From the NCBI RefSeq assembly GCF_910592395.1, contig NC_088317.1, positions 10,852,001 through 10,916,000 of the forward strand: a stretch of DNA of 64,000 bases, in the 5' to 3' direction. Positions 55,601-59,800 of the stretch are shown here, in pieces (position 1 is the first letter of the stretch; each line of letters starts with the position of its first letter). The DNA is from Lineus longissimus (lineage: Eukaryota; Nemertea; Pilidiophora; Heteronemertea; Lineidae). A program made the position numbers and the translations under genes. The notes below the pieces were generated by a model. The model saw only the letters and a program-made list of their open reading frames with translations. It had not been told where the DNA came from and ran no database searches.

Positions 55601-57431
55601 TCGAGTACACAGAACTTTTCTGCTGTGACAAAAGTTTTTGCAGCAAAGTTTCATATTATATTACATCAACTTTTATTCGATCTTTCAGGTTGACCTGGTT
55701 TGCTATTCATTACCAGGCCAATGTCAGCTTCATTTTGCCATAATTACCCTTTTTGGAATGGCTTTCAGCAACTTCTGCATCTGTTTCCGATGTAAAGAAT
55801 GGAACTACATTGTACATAGATATTTTGAGTAGTCGATTAAAATGTCTTCTGTTCACACAGAGTGCATATTCTTGCTGAAATAGCACCATTAAAGTTTTAT
55901 GTACCAACCCACCAAAGTTACTTTCCTTGTGTCTGGCATCAAGCCGTGAAAGCAGATTGAGTATTCTACTTTCACCTCTCCTATACTCGCCCACCACTTG
56001 GCTAGACAGAGTTCCAGTGTTACACCACCCTAAGGAAAAGCAAAAACAGGATACATTATTCACAGAGGCTGAACAGACCGCGATCGAATCGTGTCGACTA
56101 TATACCAAATGTTTGGTATTTTTTTGCTGAATTATGGTGCAATTTGGCTGATAAAATCGTTACTTAGAAATTATTTCAAAAATGATGTTTAAAAATTAGT
56201 TCTTTTTTTCTGAAAATACTCAGTTTGACAAGGGATGTTTAACTGCATTGTTTTGTATCAGAAATAATAACAGAATTGAAATCAATATGAAAATAAGTTC
56301 ATTTTAATTCAGGTAAAGGTGGAGGATTGTCATTACAAATTTTGACCATTGTGGCCTTGAAAAGTAGGTCTAGCTCAATTTTCAGTAACACTGCGGTGTT
56401 GTATAGACTCCGCTACGGTGAGCCAAAAAGGAAGACACACGCCACTCACCAAAACAGAGAAAGCTTGTTGCGTCTCACCATAATCAGACAACGTTGCATA
56501 CTTGTGGAGTTCATACGTCTTGTATTGTGAGCGTGGCTCCACCTGGAGTGTATGCATAACAAACCGTGCACGTTTGTTCTCATCATTTGACTTGACCTCT
56601 AGGACAGCCCAAGTGGCTCCTTCTGGCACTGCTATGAAGTGCCGCTGAATTGATCCAGGGTTTAAACATTTGTCCTTAAACTCCATCCTGCTACCTATTT
56701 TATCACTAACTCTGCAAAATAACAAAAGAAAAAGTAACTTGCAAGTGAAATCATATTTCAAAACATATCCACTCAACATTCGGCAAACTGTCCGTATCCT
56801 AATTTAATATTTATGTTCGAAATAGTTTGGGGCAACTGCTTGGCTGCACCATCCAAATAGTGATACGGGTAGTGATCTCAACAAAGAGATTACCTTCCCC
56901 TCAAAAAATGGTGGCTTGCGTTTCCAGTTAATGCACCCGTGGGACCGGGCTGTGAGGACAATGCCATCAGTCTTCTCACGGTAAGTTGCGAGATCGGACA
57001 AGAACAACATCAGTACTGAAGAATCCATTGTGGACACTGGTGGAACTGTAGATAAGCTCTTGTAAATTCGAATCCACTGAACAGATTGACCTTCATAACG
57101 TCAAGGTATTAGCAGTTAAACTGATAGTTGCACCCAACATTCCCAAAACTAATGTGAAGAGTATTTTAATTCATACTTGACTATATTTGAACTTACACAG
57201 TAGGTTTGATCACAGTCACTGGAAATCTAAACAATGGACCTTTAGAACAATTGCTGATGTCATAGGCTAACACTTCAGTAAAGTGGACACCTTCGTGGAG
57301 GGCTGTGGGGTCAACCCTCAATGTGAATGCTCTCGACATATTCATGAGGTCAAGGTGACACGGTGTCTCTACCCAAGAGGAGTTACACACGAGTGCTAAC
57401 TTGAGACTCAAGTTAATTTTTTCCTGATGGT
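9062..57431 (-). CDS. TPP2: Tripeptidyl-peptidase II gene, internal exons (partial gene)
   Basis: TPP2 is a giant cytosolic serine exopeptidase of the subtilisin family that removes tripeptides from free N-termini downstream of the proteasome. Eleven exons on the minus strand join in frame to 550 codons that match the conserved central and C-terminal region (about residues 555-1110 of the 1249-residue human protein, estimated from memory of its sequence). Diagnostic strings include [54 protein letters not shown] and [13 protein letters not shown]. All introns are GT-AG with compatible phases and there are no internal stops, so the gene looks functional. The catalytic exons and the final C-terminal exons are not in the window. 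Introns 9 and 10 of this set are 13.6 and 24.5 kb. Confidence 0.95.
9317..11184 (+). mobile_element. Older family II element, host of a nested younger copy
   Basis: Starts TGAAAAGGCCAGCGGCCA with the usual following box degraded to GTGCTCG. One monomer (core near 9427) leads to CCTATCATAAAAATATTATT, where the younger element 9530-10665 sits. The body resumes with ACAAGTCACTAATATTAAGC and another monomer (core near 10845, one half-site eroded). It ends near ACCCCTCAGCCTATTAAGG, a hairpin more like that of family IV than of family II. Confidence 0.75.
9530..10665 (+). mobile_element. Full-length young family II element
   Basis: The clearest complete copy. 5' end TGAAATGGCCAGGGCCA (palindrome 9535-9546), then GTGCTCACCTC. 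Three monomers follow with cores at about 9670, 9980 and 10283, then (GAC)n at 10559-10622 and a perfect 11-bp hairpin at 10637-10662 (AGCTCACCTCT, 4-base loop, AGAGGTGAGCT) and A5. Both flanks belong to one older family II monomer, giving a filled site. No coding capacity. Confidence 0.9.
11190..12053 (+). mobile_element. Family IV element, second copy
   Basis: Same start (TTTGCATATGGAAATTAAAA) and end as 6490-8957 but without the family II insertion. Contains about 4.5 units of 145 bp; units beginning at 11490 and 11635 are exactly 145 bases apart. Ends with GGACGGACGGCGCACGTGAC and a hairpin at 12020-12048, whose arms ACCCCTC/AGCCCA and TGGGCT/AGGGGT pair with one bulged base, then an A run. 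Confidence 0.85.
12395..14460 (+). mobile_element. Full-length family I element
   Basis: 5' end ACAAG then the palindrome AGGCCCAAGGGCCT (12400-12413) and box GCGCTCAGCTGA. 3' end: (GGAC)n near 14361-14400, then a perfect 12-bp hairpin at 14431-14457 (AGCTCAGCTGAC, loop TTT, GTCAGCTGAGCT) and A6. About 2.07 kb. The 10 bases GCTCAGCTGA are shared by the 5' box and the left hairpin arm. The open frames inside (for example 13346-13573, 13861-14151) have no recognisable domain. Confidence 0.9.
14599..15563. mobile_element. Non-autonomous Tc1/mariner-like element with long inverted repeats
   Basis: Starts CAGTCCTTCAAAAAAGTAAA and ends with the inverse, flanked on both sides by TA (14597-14598, 15564-15565), the Tc1/mariner target duplication. 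The inverted repeats are at least 130 bp and continue with gaps to about 200 bp. The 965-bp element has no transposase frame. It sits inside the Harbinger-like MITE. Confidence 0.85.
16011..16138. repeat. Two adjacent long palindromes in family III copy A
   Basis: 16011-16046 is a 17-bp stem (AGCTTAAAACAGCATTT and its inverse) with a 2-base loop. 16056-16138 is an 83-base palindrome running from CATGAAGGAC to GTCCTTCATG, with a 15-base duplication (ACTGAATAGACAGAT) in the right arm. Copy C has only a short, non-palindromic version at the same place (about 52440-52500). Confidence 0.9.
16410..16524. repeat. Third palindrome in family III copy A, with a duplicated right arm
   Basis: Left arm GCCTTCCTCTAACGGTGTTT and TATCAAGCACGGATG, loop ACACCTTTCG, right arm CATCCGTGTTTGATATCAAA and onward to AGAGGAAGGC. 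About 22 bases of the right arm (ATATCAAATTAAACAC) occur twice in tandem. Confidence 0.85.
17450..18020. mobile_element. Foldback element with about 110-bp inverted repeats
   Basis: Left end CTGAAAGGGTGGATGTCGTC, right end its inverse. The arms match over about 110 bp with few differences, which is why similar peptides appear on both strands. Total 571 bp, no transposase. Flanks GTAAGTCAT and GTAAGTGAC suggest a decayed 9-bp target duplication, as in Mutator-like elements, but this is weak. Confidence 0.8.
18190..18860 (+). repeat. Diverged minisatellite, units about 130-150 bp
   Basis: Repeated blocks include GAGCTGTTCTGCATCC/CAGCTCTTCCGCATTAC, TGTCATCATGA, CCTGTTTCCTCT and AAGAGTCCCACACTGG. 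The GAGTCCC block occurs near 18505, 18638 and 18785. Two units contain G homopolymers (about 18446 and 18575). Four or five degenerate units are visible. Confidence 0.75.
20520..21829 (-). pseudogene. LINE reverse transcriptase and C-terminal domain remnant
   Basis: RT of the same LINE. It begins abruptly at [10 protein letters not shown]; the roughly 100 residues that normally separate the FANFF segment (about 21890) from this box are missing, so there is an internal deletion near 21835. Then [11 protein letters not shown] (first catalytic Asp), [17 protein letters not shown] and GFADDIQLY (second Asp pair, FADD instead of YADD). A frame change near 21060 leads to LVTSRLDF, a stop after PHSESHRL, then [16 protein letters not shown], and a last change to [11 protein letters not shown] in the usual C-terminal region. 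Confidence 0.9.
22296..23260 (-). pseudogene. LINE endonuclease (APE-type) domain remnant
   Basis: APE-like endonuclease of a CR1/L2-clade LINE, which nicks target DNA to prime reverse transcription. Visible motifs in order: LNTQSVRNK (Asn), FITETWL (catalytic Glu), [14 protein letters not shown] (the GDFN box), then in a second frame TLDHVIF and [10 protein letters not shown] (terminal SDH box). The frame changes near 22560-22600 and again near 22300, where sequence resembling the linker to RT (KQWYNDEI) begins. Ile replaces the usual Phe in GDFN. Confidence 0.85.
23261..26036 (+). mobile_element. Family I element, longer variant
   Basis: 5' end ACAAGTGCCCCAAGGGCCT with box GGTGCTCAGCTGA; 3' end (ATGG)n at 25930-25968, hairpin 26005-26031 (AGCTCAACTGAC, TTT, GTCAGCTGAGCT) and A5. 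Shares GCAAATGTTTGGGATGGT-type sequence near 23690 with the copy at 34995-37320. I treat the two ends as one 2.8 kb element because both match that copy in order; the middle (24300-25600) has no feature of its own except a diverged direct repeat near 25050 and 25255. Confidence 0.6.
26037..26470. other. Unassigned stretch inside family III copy A
   Basis: Lies between the end of the family I element and the point where family III resumes (CAGAAGGTCATAAAAGTAGG). No hairpin, tandem repeat or coding motif recognised. Confidence 0.4.
26560..26940 (+). repeat. Family III minisatellite, array A (unit about 80 bp)
   Basis: Units contain TTGATTGTGACATCAGGCAT, GATGCCGTCTCTTACATCAC and TATCAATCAGGCTACAATGC. 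About four and a half units. The same array occurs at the same position in copies B and C. Confidence 0.85.
27950..29820. other. Non-monomer DNA within the family II element
   Basis: No gene recognised. Notable are small palindromes such as AGTTCC-GCAAGA-GGGAACT near 28080 and, from 29100 to 29500, three diverged blocks with CCAAGATGGCCGCC or similar, which resemble tandem units of an older repeat. Confidence 0.4.
29820..30780 (+). repeat. Tandem family II monomers (about 312-318 bp)
   Basis: Three monomers, with the CCATTTGACCTCTGTGACC core starting near 29866, 30178 and 30496. The first two are very similar to each other, pointing to recent unequal exchange. Each also carries GGCCAAGTCAAGAATCAGAT and ATAAAACGTGCC or similar. 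Confidence 0.9.
33689..33788 (-). CDS. TPP2: TPP2 exon j
   Basis: Encodes [20 protein letters not shown] then [13 protein letters not shown], matching the LDSSDIYNELK...LPLYVARL region of TPP2. Acceptor TTTCAG, donor GTAAGC. One base completes the Lys codon split with exon i; the exon ends on a codon boundary. Flanked by the two giant introns (13.6 kb upstream, 24.5 kb downstream). Confidence 0.95.
33789..34709. other. TPP2 intron sequence, nothing recognised
   Basis: No repeat family end or coding motif. The stretch 34600-34680 has C-rich runs. An open frame at 34411-34803 shows no domain and overlaps the duplicated segment. Confidence 0.5.
34710..37471. repeat. Duplicated intron segment, left copy, split by a family I element
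   Basis: 34710-34994 and 37321-37471 together match the continuous segment 46047-46470 in the same order (start GAGTGGAACCCCCAAACC, end GGGAGCATAA). The break contains exactly the family I element 34995-37320. A family III element begins at the far end (37472), again at a point that is continuous in the other copy. Confidence 0.85.
34995..37320 (+). mobile_element. Family I element with ends defined by an empty site
   Basis: 5' ACAAGAGGCCCAAGGGCCT, box GCGCTCAGCTGA; 3' (GGAC/GGAT)n at 37218-37263, hairpin arms AGCTCGGCTGAC and GTCAGCTGAGCT, A5. Flanks ATGCATAA and ATTGGTTGG are joined as ATGCATAAAAAATTGGTTGG at 46310-46329. 2.3 kb; no coding capacity recognised. A TGACGTCATTAGCGGGAAA block near 36650 and the final 430 bp resemble the other family I copies; the middle differs. 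Confidence 0.9.
37770..38240 (+). repeat. Family III minisatellite, array B
   Basis: Five to six units of about 80 bp with TTGATTGTGACATCAGGCAT and TGATGCCGTCTCTTACATCA, same order as arrays A and C. Confidence 0.85.
38271..40195. other. Extra DNA in family III copy B, nothing recognised
   Basis: Copy C has only about 240 bp between the minisatellite and the AAAGGTTGTATGTTCAAG block, so most of this 1.9 kb is an insertion or a part lost from copy C. No gene, hairpin end or inverted repeat recognised. Confidence 0.45.
42371..42378. promoter_or_regulatory. CRE-like palindrome TGACGTCA
   Basis: A perfect CREB/ATF-type site 36 bases upstream of the ATG at 42414. It would fit a proximal promoter captured with the gene fragment. 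The same 8-mer also occurs in family I bodies (for example 285-292), so it is not specific evidence of a promoter. Confidence 0.3.
42414..42697 (+). pseudogene. P2X7-like cysteine-rich domain gene fragment, exon 1
   Basis: Starts at an ATG in good context (AAAATGGCG) and reads [20 protein letters not shown], an acidic Ser-rich stretch, then [14 protein letters not shown]. This layout (Ser/acidic N-terminus, PY-F-P motif) precedes the cysteine-rich domain in the many invertebrate and fish proteins annotated as P2X purinoceptor 7-like, named after the cytoplasmic C-terminal domain of P2X7. A TAG at 42624-42626 interrupts the frame, but the same frame stays open beyond it to PTRRDNLDW and a donor GTATGG at 42698. 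With exon 2 it forms DWCHCDNC. Sits inside family III copy B. Confidence 0.7.
42861..43002. mobile_element. Possible small MITE in the intron of the P2X7-like fragment
   Basis: Ends GACCATATTCAC and, inverted, GACCTTATTCAC (11 of 12), with further partial inverted matching (TTTACGCA versus inverted CCACGCAA). About 142 bp. No clear target duplication. Confidence 0.4.
43102..43187 (+). pseudogene. P2X7-like cysteine-rich domain gene fragment, exon 2 (truncated)
   Basis: Acceptor ATTTCAG at 43095-43101. In phase with exon 1 it reads [20 protein letters not shown] then EIQRVQDK. The WCxCxxC ... CxCC spacing is the signature of the P2X7-type cysteine-rich domain (human P2X7 has the same WCxCxxC...CC arrangement). 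The rest of the domain is absent: after about 43187 the sequence is family III (GATCTTCCATTTTGACTCAA and onward, as at 54240). No donor site fits at that junction, so the exon is cut, not spliced. Confidence 0.75.
43970..44152 (+). mobile_element. Short family II 5' fragment attached to family III copy B
   Basis: Begins inside the A run that ends family III copy B, with the palindrome GTGCCAAGGGCAC (43976-43988) and box TGTGCCCGC. Only about 180 bp with a partial monomer (AAATTCGGTAAAATTAAAAA, GTATTACATATGATGTACC), then the next family II element starts. Confidence 0.6.
44153..45982 (+). mobile_element. Family II element interrupted by a LINE
   Basis: 5' TGAAATGGCCAGGGGCCA (palindrome 44158-44170); monomer sequence up to GATGTATCC near 44279, LINE 44280-45453, then monomer sequence from TATTAAGCGAGATATTGCAC; core near 45648; 3' end with ACGACGGACACTGCAG and a reduced hairpin CTCCCC/GGTGAG, then A5. 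Confidence 0.8.
44280..45453 (+). mobile_element. CR1/L2-like LINE, 5'-truncated (RT fingers to 3' end)
   Basis: Encodes the second half of a LINE reverse transcriptase: [31 protein letters not shown], the catalytic YADD box in [13 protein letters not shown] (about 44534), [17 protein letters not shown], then after a frame change near 44750, [52 protein letters not shown] and a C-terminal [11 protein letters not shown]. Ends with GGCGCTCTATATAAA and (ACATT)n, a typical L2/CR1 tail. Truncation removed the endonuclease and the first RT motif. Related to but not the same family as the LINE at 20331-23260. Confidence 0.9.
46047..46470. repeat. Duplicated intron segment, uninterrupted copy
   Basis: Matches 34710-34994 plus 37321-37471 with about 10-15 percent difference by eye. 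Serves as the empty site for the family I insertion (at 46310-46325) and the family III insertion (at about 46470-46490). Both copies lie in the same 13.6 kb TPP2 intron, in the same orientation, about 9 to 11 kb apart. Confidence 0.85.
46685..47230. repeat. Tandem duplication, unit about 290 bp
   Basis: 46685-46975 and 46976-47230 share TATTACTxATGTCTCAAAAA-type starts, CCCAGAAATTGAAGTTTGAT, TAAAAAACAGTG, TCGTGTGGTTCT and GCGTTTATCTCTT. The first unit has CCCCCC runs absent from the second. Position 46471-46684 before it has nothing recognised. Confidence 0.75.
47417..47562 (-). CDS. TPP2: TPP2 exon i
   Basis: Encodes [15 protein letters not shown], a Lys/Glu-rich linker ([19 protein letters not shown]) and [14 protein letters not shown]. 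Human TPP2 has the same kind of charged linker followed by EALRDLKIQWMTK. Acceptor TTTCAG, donor GTAAGT. 48 codons plus two bases; the split Lys codon is completed in exon j 13.6 kb away. Confidence 0.95.
47563..48660. other. TPP2 intron, nothing recognised
   Basis: AT-rich intron between exons h and i. An open frame at 47953-48231 (plus) has no domain. A short inverted repeat surrounds 48440-48473 (AGACCCCACATTTGTTGTAT with its inverse). Confidence 0.6.
48661..48745 (-). CDS. TPP2: TPP2 exon h
   Basis: Encodes [20 protein letters not shown] then KDDLAKKA, matching the IPKGAGPGCYLAGSLTLSK..LGKKA stretch of TPP2. Too short for an ORF scan; found by splice sites and homology. Acceptor TTTTTAG, donor GTGAGT. 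The first base completes a Lys codon from exon g; it ends on a codon boundary. Confidence 0.92.
48930..50110 (+). mobile_element. Family II copies, one fragment and one with 5' end
   Basis: 48930-49350 holds two eroded monomers (cores near 49010 and 49277). A new 5' end follows at 49354: TGAAGTGGTCCAAGGACCA, a palindrome (49359-49372) that keeps its pairing although two bases on each side differ from other copies, then GTGCTCTCC. One core lies at about 49925. No clear 3' hairpin before exon g at 50131. Confidence 0.65.
50131..50375 (-). CDS. TPP2: TPP2 exon g
   Basis: Encodes [20 protein letters not shown], then [20 protein letters not shown] and ends LFIAPLADD; matches the YSLKLEKGDYTIRLQIRHE...SLPDDK region. 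Acceptor TTTGCAG, donor GTAGGT; 81 codons plus two bases. The unspliced frame would run into TAG, which marks the exon end. Confidence 0.95.
50726..50863 (-). CDS. TPP2: TPP2 exon f
   Basis: Encodes [20 protein letters not shown] then [20 protein letters not shown] and DAYADK; near-identical in pattern to the LCELLYESEFDSQLWIIFD segment of human TPP2. Acceptor TTTTCAG, donor GTAATG. 46 codons, codon boundary at both ends. Confidence 0.96.
50864..51653. other. TPP2 intron, nothing recognised
   Basis: No repeat family ends, tandem repeats or coding motifs seen in this 790-bp intron. Confidence 0.6.
51654..51753 (-). CDS. TPP2: TPP2 exon e
   Basis: Encodes [20 protein letters not shown] then [13 protein letters not shown], matching PLGSRDVLPNNRQLYEMVLTYNFH. 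Acceptor ATTTCAG, donor GTAATT. The first base completes the Arg codon begun in exon d; 33 codons follow. Confidence 0.95.
51754..52257. other. TPP2 intron before family III copy C
   Basis: No gene. Contains G- and C-rich homopolymer runs near 51990-52045. Confidence 0.5.
52258..54872 (+). mobile_element. Family III element copy C (compact, complete)
   Basis: 5' ACAAGAGGCCTGGCGGCCT (palindrome 52263-52276), box AGCTACGCTG; about 80-bp minisatellite 52680-53125; GACCAAAACGTGAAG block near 53500; terminal block 54225-54860; 3' end CGGCCAGCAGCGTAGG, where CAGCGTAG is the exact inverse of the 5' CTACGCTG. It has neither the family II insertion of copy A nor the gene fragment of copy B, so it is the reference for empty sites. 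Fills most of the 3.3 kb intron between exons d and e. No protein domain recognised. Confidence 0.85.
52680..53125 (+). repeat. Family III minisatellite, array C
   Basis: About five units with TTGATTGTGACATCAGGCAT, ATCAGGCTACAATGTGGTC and CTCTTACATCACCCTCTT; one unit is shortened around 52870-52930. Confidence 0.85.
55058..55158 (-). CDS. TPP2: TPP2 exon d
   Basis: Encodes [20 protein letters not shown] then [13 protein letters not shown]; matches HASEGINRFDVQSSLKYEDLAPCITLKN. Acceptor TTTTCAG, donor GTATGT. 33 codons plus two bases. Missed by a simple ORF scan because the frame is short. Confidence 0.94.
55159..55921. other. TPP2 intron, nothing recognised
   Basis: Includes a 19-base inverted pair around 55222-55290 (CAGGTCCAGGTCAATA versus TTGACCCCAACTTGACCTGG) of unclear meaning. 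No gene. Confidence 0.5.
55922..56029 (-). CDS. TPP2: TPP2 exon c
   Basis: Encodes [20 protein letters not shown] then [16 protein letters not shown]; matches [29 protein letters not shown]. Acceptor TCCTTAG, donor GTAACT. Exactly 36 codons. The longer open frame on the same strand (55710-56108) is in a different frame and is spurious. Confidence 0.95.
56333..56429 (+). mobile_element. Family II 3' end fragment next to an exon
   Basis: Carries a degraded monomer core (TTGACCATTGTGGCCTTGAA, AGTAGGTC) and the reduced terminal hairpin CTCCGCTACGGTGAG with AAAAA. It ends only 20 bases from the splice donor of TPP2 exon b. Confidence 0.75.
56450..56711 (-). CDS. TPP2: TPP2 exon b
   Basis: Encodes [40 protein letters not shown] and, further on, [19 protein letters not shown]; matches [21 protein letters not shown] and the following segment. 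Acceptor TTTGCAG, donor GTGAGT. One base plus 87 codons. Confidence 0.96.
56712..57196. other. TPP2 intron, nothing recognised
   Basis: 485-bp intron. The open frame 56804-57037 (minus) is not part of TPP2, because exons a and b join without it. Confidence 0.6.
57197..57431 (-). CDS. TPP2: TPP2 exon a (first exon in window)
   Basis: Encodes [56 protein letters not shown] and [14 protein letters not shown]; matches the NSSWVQCPSHLELMN, VDPRGLREGLHYTEV and GPLFRVPIT region just after the protease domain of TPP2. Acceptor TTGCAG at 57432-57437, donor GTAAGT. Starts with two bases of a split codon. Confidence 0.96.
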
Positions 57432-58859
57432 CTGCAACGAGAGTAGATGAAACATGTGAAACAGTCCATAAAACCAATGTGCTCAACTCTAATTGTTTTG
57501 ACAAAGTGTGATCATGCTATAGATGAATAACATGGGCAAGGTGTTCACAGTTTCACTGACCTTAATAAAGAGGTAGCCTTTCTTGCTGGCTCATATTTTT
57601 TGCCTGTTCAGTTGAATCTGTGATGAATATTTGATAATGCAATAGTTAGGATTTCTAGAAACAGGTGCAAGTAACACAAACTCTTTTGAACTTGATGCAC
57701 TTTGACCTGATAAGATGGTCACATCAACCTACATTTTTGTCAACATGTTTATATATCATCATACCTCAGGTCAAAATCATTGAGTTTCATTGGCTTACAC
57801 CTGTCACGTGGCGGGCAAAGTTTCGATATAACTTCTACTTGGGCTTGGCCACAAAATAAAAATGGAATGTTACCTCCACGCGGATTGGGATGCGGCCTTT
57901 CATTTTTTTGTTATATCACAAAACCGGTATGTAATTTCCTTAAGCGTTTTTGATTGTGATTCGCTTTTTAGGCTATTGACAGATATAGCGAGGATCACTG
58001 TGTATCGTCTTCAGAAATGATAAGTCGATGACGTTTGGGACAGTTTTATAAATTCAGGTTTTTTTGTCCCCAAGCAAAATGATCCCTACCAGGCTCTGCA
58101 CTGATCACAGTGAGTCGTACAGGTTAAAATGCTTGTGGAAAGCGGCCATCCTGTTGCTTGATTTGATTTGTGCCGGTGAATGAAAAATTTTGATCAGACA
58201 TATTCGAACCGTTTGGGGGATTTACAGAGCTTCACTGCAGCTTTACTTGGGTAGGATAAAACTAGGATGAGATATCGATGCACACTTATATGATAGTAAA
58301 TGTTGGTAGGAAGTTGACCTGGATTTGCGAGTCTCACCACAAAACGTCATGTGCATTTTGTATGCATTTTCCTGTACATTTGAAAATTCATATTTTCTTC
58401 GATTTCTGTTTTTTCTCCATGCATTCTTTTGACAAGTTTGAGAATGCCAATGGAGTTAGACCTGAATTTCATGCCTAGATTATATATTTACATCATTGAA
58501 CAGAACGTGGGTGGATCAACGGCACCGACAACCACCCAACATTGACGAACTGTAGTCGCAGTGCGGATGTATATGAAAGCATCAAGTGGGAAAACCCGCA
58601 GCCGTGGCAACCAAGATCGAGGCAAAATGAATTATGGGGCAAACTCAAATGCTGCTTGCAAGTTTCCGGGGAGGGGGGGATTTCTATAAATGTACAGGAA
58701 ATACTTTTTTTTAAATAAGTATTTTCAATTTTTGATTTTGATTTAAATCAAGAAAATAAATTGGAAAAAGTTTTTTCCTCCCCTAAATAGTTTTCCTGAA
58801 AATTCTAAAATCTCTACCCATGGAAATCATATTAAAAAAAATCGGTATGATATAAAAGA
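57432..58859. other. TPP2 intron between exon a and the DIRS element
   Basis: I looked for the preceding TPP2 exon and found no convincing match, so it probably lies beyond the DIRS element. No repeat family end recognised. Confidence 0.5.
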
Positions 58860-59014
58860 TGGTGCGCCTTCTCGTCGGGCATTGACATTGGCCCAGAGCA
58901 GCCTCGGTTAACAATGTTCCTCAGGGTGACATTCGATATATTGCCCTCCACGGCGGGCACCATTTTTATAATGACCAACAGGGCTACAAGCCAAATTTAA
59001 ATGTTCTACAACAT

Positions 59015-59365
59015 AAAATGCCCATTTCCTTACAAGAAATAACCATTTTGTTAGTTCATACTTACCTATGGAACACTTTTGCATGTTACTCCATTTGGGC
59101 TCAAACACAAGAGTATCCCTTTAATTTTCTAAAGGGAGAACTGAGTTAACAGCTCGGCCGCCAGGCGGCGCCCTGACCGATCCCGCCGATCTCATGCCGC
59201 CATATTCAGTCTTACTCTTGAGCGTTAACAAAGAGTATGTCCCGTTTGTGGGGACGGCGGGAGGGCCGTGTTCCATAGGTAAGTATGAACTAACAAAATG
59301 GCCATTTCTTGTAAGGAAATGGGCATTTTGTGTCATTCAAACTTACCTATGGAACACTTTTGCAT
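59015..59365. repeat. 62-bp inverted repeat plus direct repeat at the DIRS 3' end
   Basis: 59015-59076 and 59268-59329 are inverse copies over 62 bases with two mismatches. In addition ACTTACCTATGGAACACTTT and GCAT at 59060-59084 recur in direct orientation at 59341-59365. DIRS elements carry inverted terminal repeats and an internal complementary region used in circularisation, and this block is in the right place for that. Confidence 0.85.
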
Positions 59366-59800
59366 CGAATCCCAGCAACCTATTGGAGGTGGGAAACGAG
59401 GACTTACCTAAGGCTGAGCTGTTGTTCCATCAAGGAGGCACCACCGGCATAGTAGCTAAGGAGGACCGCCAGGGGAAAGAAATGGGGAGAACCGGAGGAC
59501 CGGTATTTTGATCTCGGTATTACAATCATATAATAGAGAGTAATAGACCCAGAAATAGATCCGGAAAGCGCTAGAATTGCGTAATAAAACCATCTTCTTT
59601 CCGGCAACAGAGCTTAGAGCAAGTAAGGCATGTTCAAGGGTGTAGAATGAGTTATTGCTAAACAACAATAAGAAATTGCGTCCTTTCTAGTCTACTAGGG
59701 GTTGCCTGGATTGTTGAAGATAGGGCATATCAAAAATGGCGCAAGATGGGCGTTTGACTCTTCAATCGGGCTTCCCCCCCTTTTTTTGATCTAGCCAGGA

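Noticed and set aside
55710-56108. 132-codon open frame on the minus strand overlapping TPP2 exon c
   Set aside because: Wrong frame; the homologous reading with splice sites at 55922 and 56029 is in another frame.
56804-57037. Open frame on the minus strand between TPP2 exons a and b
   Set aside because: Exons a and b join in phase without it and it matches no part of TPP2 that I know.
9062-57431. TPP2 as a processed or decayed pseudogene
   Set aside because: Introns are present, all splice sites are consensus, phases match and no stop occurs in 550 codons.
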